A stretch of 9,922 nucleotides of DNA from an uncultured Oscillochloris sp. (GTDB taxonomy: Bacteria; Chloroflexota; Chloroflexia; Chloroflexales; Chloroflexaceae). Numbering within the stretch: position 1 is the first letter of the stretch; each line of letters begins with the position of its first letter. Below, in pieces: positions 7,479 through 9,922 of the stretch. The notes beneath the pieces are model-generated. The model made no database searches. It had not been told where the DNA came from and was given only the letters and a program-made list of their open reading frames with translations. The position numbers and the translations under genes were made by a program. The stretch lies in contig CAIRFY010000595.1 in assembly GCA_903877945.1 (NCBI GenBank), positions 1-9,922 of the forward strand, read 5' to 3'.

Positions 7479-9832
7479 TTCTTAATCACATACAGGTAGA
7501 GCATCGCCAGGGCCAGGGTACCGGCGAACACATAGGCAATGTAGTCCTGCGCCTTGCCCGTCTGGAGGCGGCGGGTCTGCCTACCGGCTGCATTCGTCCC
7601 GCTGGCCAGGGCGTCCGGCCCATCGTTGAGCAGCGTATCATCAATAATGAAGTTCACCCGGCTGACGAAGAGCGTCAGCTTACCCACGCCGTCTACAATC
7701 CCATCAAGCAGGGCGCGGTCGATAAAGGCCCAGGCCAGCGCCAGGACGTTGGTGATCTTACCAACGGTGGCCGCATACACCTCATCAACGCGATACTTTT
7801 CGTTCAGCAGACGGAACAAGCCGGGCACCCGTGCGTCGAGTGGGTCGGTGTCCTGGGCCTTCACAAAGGCGTTGCGGTAGGCAAACCAGCCAATGGCGAT
7901 GCCCGACAGCGACACCACCAGCGAGATACCGGCCACCAGCAGGTTGATCTCCGTCGGCTCCTGACTCCACACGCGGGTCAGCCAGAAACCACCGGGAATA
8001 TCAAAGGGCAGGTTGAAGAGGCCCGCCGTCAGCGCGAAGCTGGCCAGCACCACCAGCGCCGCCGTCATGGTCGGCGACTCGTGCCAGGGGCTGTGGGCGG
8101 CGTGGGCATCGGCGTGGTTCGCGTGGCCGGGGTGATCATCGTGGCCGAGATGATCATCGTGCCCAACGTGCACCTCGGTGTTCACAAAGGCCACCGGCTT
8201 CTCGCCACGGAAGGTGCCGAAGAAGACCAGCAGCCACTGGCGGGTCATGTAGAAGGCCGTCAGGAAGGCGGCCAGCGTCAGCACGCCGTAGACTATGTAG
8301 TTGCCATCCTCCGCCGCGTGGGCCAGGATCTCGTCCTTGCTCCAGAAGCCAGCGAAGGGTACAACCCCGGCCAGGGCCAGGTAGCCAATCGAGTAGGTCC
8401 AGAACGTCCAGGGCAACTTCGTGCGCAGGCCGCCCATATTGCGGATGTCCTGCGCGGTCTGCTGAGCGGCGTACTCATCTTTGTGGTGCAACTTCTCGAT
8501 GGCAGTCGTGCCCTCCATCGCGTGGATGATCGCGCCGGAGCCGAGGAAGAGCAGCGCCTTAAAGAAGGCGTGGGTGAGCAGGTGGAACATCCCGGCCACC
8601 CAGCCACCGATGCCGAGGGCTGCCACCATAAAGCCGAGTTGGCTGAGCGTGCTGTAGGCCAGGATGCGCTTAATATCGTACTGAGCCACGGCGATGCTGG
8701 CCGCAAACAACGCGGTGAACGCGCCGATGAACGCCACCACCGCCAGGGTGGTGCCATCGTCGGCCATGAAGATCGGGTAGGTGCGAGCCACCAGGAACAC
8801 ACCAGCGGCCACCATAGTGGCCGCGTGAATCAGCGCCGACACCGGGGTCGGCCCCTCCATCGCGTCGGGCAGCCAGACGTGCAGCGGGAACTGGGCCGAC
8901 TTGCCGATAGTGCCGCAGAAGATCAGCAGGGCGATCCCGCTGGCGTGGCTCAGGCCCAGAACGTTTGTCGTCTCCCCGATACGCTTGAGGAATTCGGGGT
9001 TAAAAATCTCGCCCGCGCCAGTACCCAGGGCCAGGCTACCCGCCTGCGTCCACAGGTAGACCAGACCGAGCAGCATCAGCACATCGCCGATGCGCGTGGT
9101 AATGAACGCCTTGACGGCAGCGCGGTACGCCTGGGGTCGTTCATAGAGGAAGCCGATCAGCAGGTACGAGCAGAGGCCCATGATCTCCCAGGCCATGAAG
9201 AAGAGCAGCAGGTTATCGGCCATGGTCATCAGCAGCATCGCCGAAGTGAAGAGCGAGATGAAGCTGAAGAAGCGGCTCTGGCGCGGGTTGCTGGCCATAT
9301 AGCCAATCGAGAAGAGGTGAATGCAGGTCGCGGCGATAGTCACCATCGCCAGCATCACCGCCACCGGCGAGTCGATGTACACGCCCATCGCGAAACTGGA
9401 CGAGCCAGCGGGTGCCCACACGAAGCGCTGGACGACGACAGGAGCCGGAAAAACGAAGCTCTTGTGGGTCGTATCAGTGGTGGCAGTGCTCGCAGGTGTA
9501 CCGGCATTTTCACCGTGACCCGTGTCGGCGTTTCCGCCAGCCGCCGCACCGGCATTTTCACCGTGACCTGTGCCAGCGGGTCCACCAACCGCCGCACCGG
9601 CATTTTCACCCGGCGTCTCGCCAGCCGCCGCACCAGCGGAATCAGCGTGGGTGGGGGTCCCAACCACCGCAACGAGCAGTCCGAGGGCCAACAGCGTAGC
9701 GACCAGCATCAGGCCGGTGGCCGTCCACGTGCTGGCCGCCTTGCTCCGGCGCAGCGGCGTGAAGGTGATCAGCGCGAAGCCACACAACGGCAGCGCCGGG
9801 ATCAGCCAAGGGTATTGCAGGAAGAACGACAT
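7475..9832 (-). CDS. nuoL: NADH-quinone oxidoreductase subunit L, with extended lateral helix
   Basis: Distal antiporter-like subunit of complex I, bearing the long lateral helix HL that runs along the membrane arm. At 785 residues it is much longer than E. coli NuoL (613). Conserved elements are WEIMGLCSYLLIGFLYERP (215-233, Glu216), KAFITTRIGD (Asp250), GKSAQFPLHVWLPDAMEGPT (310-329, Lys311), ALIHAATM (His336), HAFFKALLFLGSG (Lys425) and PFAGFWSKDEIL (Lys499). The extra length comes from three places. An Ala/Gly-rich periplasmic insert at about 60-122 is encoded by a 48-bp tandem repeat. A His-rich loop spans about 555-584. About 26 extra residues precede RRLQTG (754-759) in the HL region. 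The final helix (about 763-782) anchors HL. The start at 9832 is supported by AGAGGAG just upstream. The TAG stop lies in a dispersed repeat. It is the first gene of the L-M-M-N run in this window; any upstream nuo genes lie outside. Confidence 0.96.
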   Translation of the reverse strand: MSFFLQYPWLIPALPLCGFALITFTPLRRSKAASTWTATGLMLVATLLALGLLVAVVGTPTHADSAGAAAGETPGENAGAAVGGPAGTGHGENAGAAAGGNADTGHGENAGTPASTATTDTTHKSFVFPAPVVVQRFVWAPAGSSSFAMGVYIDSPVAVMLAMVTIAATCIHLFSIGYMASNPRQSRFFSFISLFTSAMLLMTMADNLLLFFMAWEIMGLCSYLLIGFLYERPQAYRAAVKAFITTRIGDVLMLLGLVYLWTQAGSLALGTGAGEIFNPEFLKRIGETTNVLGLSHASGIALLIFCGTIGKSAQFPLHVWLPDAMEGPTPVSALIHAATMVAAGVFLVARTYPIFMADDGTTLAVVAFIGAFTALFAASIAVAQYDIKRILAYSTLSQLGFMVAALGIGGWVAGMFHLLTHAFFKALLFLGSGAIIHAMEGTTAIEKLHHKDEYAAQQTAQDIRNMGGLRTKLPWTFWTYSIGYLALAGVVPFAGFWSKDEILAHAAEDGNYIVYGVLTLAAFLTAFYMTRQWLLVFFGTFRGEKPVAFVNTEVHVGHDDHLGHDDHPGHANHADAHAAHSPWHESPTMTAALVVLASFALTAGLFNLPFDIPGGFWLTRVWSQEPTEINLLVAGISLVVSLSGIAIGWFAYRNAFVKAQDTDPLDARVPGLFRLLNEKYRVDEVYAATVGKITNVLALAWAFIDRALLDGIVDGVGKLTLFVSRVNFIIDDTLLNDGPDALASGTNAAGRQTRRLQTGKAQDYIAYVFAGTLALAMLYLYVIKK
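9503..9634. repeat. 48-bp tandem repeat inside nuoL
   Basis: Units at 9503-9550 and 9551-9598, then a 36-bp unit at 9599-9634 with 12 bp deleted. Each begins GGCATTTTCACC. All unit lengths are multiples of three, so the nuoL frame is kept. The units encode 16-residue Ala/Gly-rich blocks ending in GHGEN. The array lies in the loop after the second membrane helix, which in NuoL faces the periplasm. Unit count is likely to vary between strains. Confidence 0.85.
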
Positions 9833-9835
9833 CTG

Positions 9836-9842
9836 CTCCTCT
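9836..9842 (-). promoter_or_regulatory. Shine-Dalgarno of nuoL
   Basis: AGAGGAG on the minus strand, with 3-5 nt to the ATG at 9832 depending on which part pairs with 16S rRNA. It is the strongest ribosome binding site in the window. Confidence 0.7.
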
Positions 9843-9858
9843 GTCCACTGATGCGAAA

Positions 9859-9876
9859 ATAGCCGATAGCCGATAG
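9859..9876. repeat. Short heptamer tandem repeat upstream of nuoL
   Basis: ATAGCCG occurs twice followed by ATAG (about 2.6 units of 7 bp), between the nuoL ribosome binding site and the TACA-N2-TGTA palindrome. It has the same 7-bp period as the arms of the 5635-5713 element, though a different sequence. Confidence 0.6.
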
Positions 9877-9892
9877 TACTACAGTTGTAGTT
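9877..9892. promoter_or_regulatory. Palindromic operator-like site, TACA-N2-TGTA type
   Basis: TACTACAGTTGTAGTT contains the perfect dyad ACTACA-GT-TGTAGT (9878-9891), about 46 bp upstream of the nuoL start codon. BlaI/MecI/CopY-family winged-helix repressors bind TACA-N2-TGTA dyads, and from memory the mycobacterial BlaI site is a TACTACA-N2-TGTAGTA type. This site differs from that at one outer base. A 14-bp dyad can arise by chance, and no repressor gene or clear -35/-10 pair is visible here, so the operator call is tentative. Confidence 0.35.
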
Positions 9893-9899
9893 TGAATTA

Positions 9900-9917
9900 C
9901 CCCCCCCTAGCCCCCCC
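9900..9917. repeat. C-rich repeat remnant at window edge
   Basis: C8-TAG-C7, reading as a degraded piece of the C-rich CCCCCTCACCCCCCAGCCCC type of tail seen next to the CCCTCTCCC hairpin at 52-93. The rest lies outside the window. No coding sequence is apparent between 9833 and 9922. Confidence 0.4.
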
Positions 9918-9922
9918 GCACG

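Noticed and set aside
2453..9832. Mrp-type Na+/H+ antiporter operon instead of complex I
   Set aside because: The L-M-M-N order, the NuoL lateral helix with RRLQTG, and a typical NuoN with GVGYKVAVVPFHGWSPD are complex I features. No MrpE/F/G-like small genes occur here.
6293..9862. Very long plus-strand open frame (about 1190 codons) opposite nuoL and the first nuoM
   Set aside because: Its product is rich in His, Gln, Arg and Glu with no domain I recognise. It is exactly antisense to two strongly conserved complex I genes, as expected for a GC-rich codon-biased shadow frame.
9860..9900. Sigma-70 type promoter for nuoL overlapping the palindrome
   Set aside because: TACTAT could pass for a -10 on the minus strand, but no -35 lies at an acceptable distance (TTCAAA is only 12 bp away), so I could not support a promoter call.
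1..9922. tRNA, rRNA, riboswitch or transposase genes
   Set aside because: I saw no tRNA-like cloverleaf, conserved rRNA stretch or transposase motifs. Nearly all sequence is covered by the five minus-strand genes and short spacers.

Overview
The window carries the distal end of a respiratory complex I (NADH-quinone oxidoreductase, Nuo) operon on the minus strand. Reading from high to low coordinates it holds nuoL (9832-7475), a first nuoM (7381-5714), a second, divergent nuoM (5619-4105) and nuoN (4057-2453). A 17-bp perfect hairpin (2393-2434) follows, then a large polytopic membrane protein resembling GT-C/GT87-type glycosyltransferases (2362-65). No convincing gene lies on the plus strand. 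Its long open frames, including one of about 1190 codons opposite nuoL and nuoM, are antisense shadows of GC-rich membrane-protein genes.

The DNA is GC-rich. The short spacers between genes hold several unrelated families of small palindromic repeats: CCCTCTCCC/GGGAGAGGG hairpins, CGTCTCTAC repeats, and GATTGCA/GATTGTC heptamer hairpins. From memory this mix, and a nuo operon with two nuoM genes, fits filamentous Chloroflexota (Chloroflexales-like). This is an inference from style, not a measured placement.

The most notable content is the complex I module itself. There are three antiporter-like subunit types but four genes (L-M-M-N), the layout described as '2M' complex I. NuoL fits a longer membrane arm. 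Its C-terminal lateral helix carries about 26 extra residues that look like a duplicated helix segment, roughly the length needed to brace one more antiporter subunit. The second NuoM keeps most of the charged proton-path residues but has leucine where the conserved TM7 lysine should be, and an altered LPDAH-type motif. NuoL also has an in-frame 48-bp tandem repeat coding for an Ala/Gly-rich P-side loop and a His-rich loop.

Repeats sit at gene 3' ends in a striking way. The nuoL stop codon lies inside a CGTCTCTAC repeat, the first nuoM stop directly abuts a heptamer hairpin, and the stop of the glycosyltransferase-like gene lies in the loop of a CCCTCTCCC hairpin. Upstream of nuoL is a near-perfect palindrome of the TACA-N2-TGTA type, which resembles BlaI/CopY-family operators.
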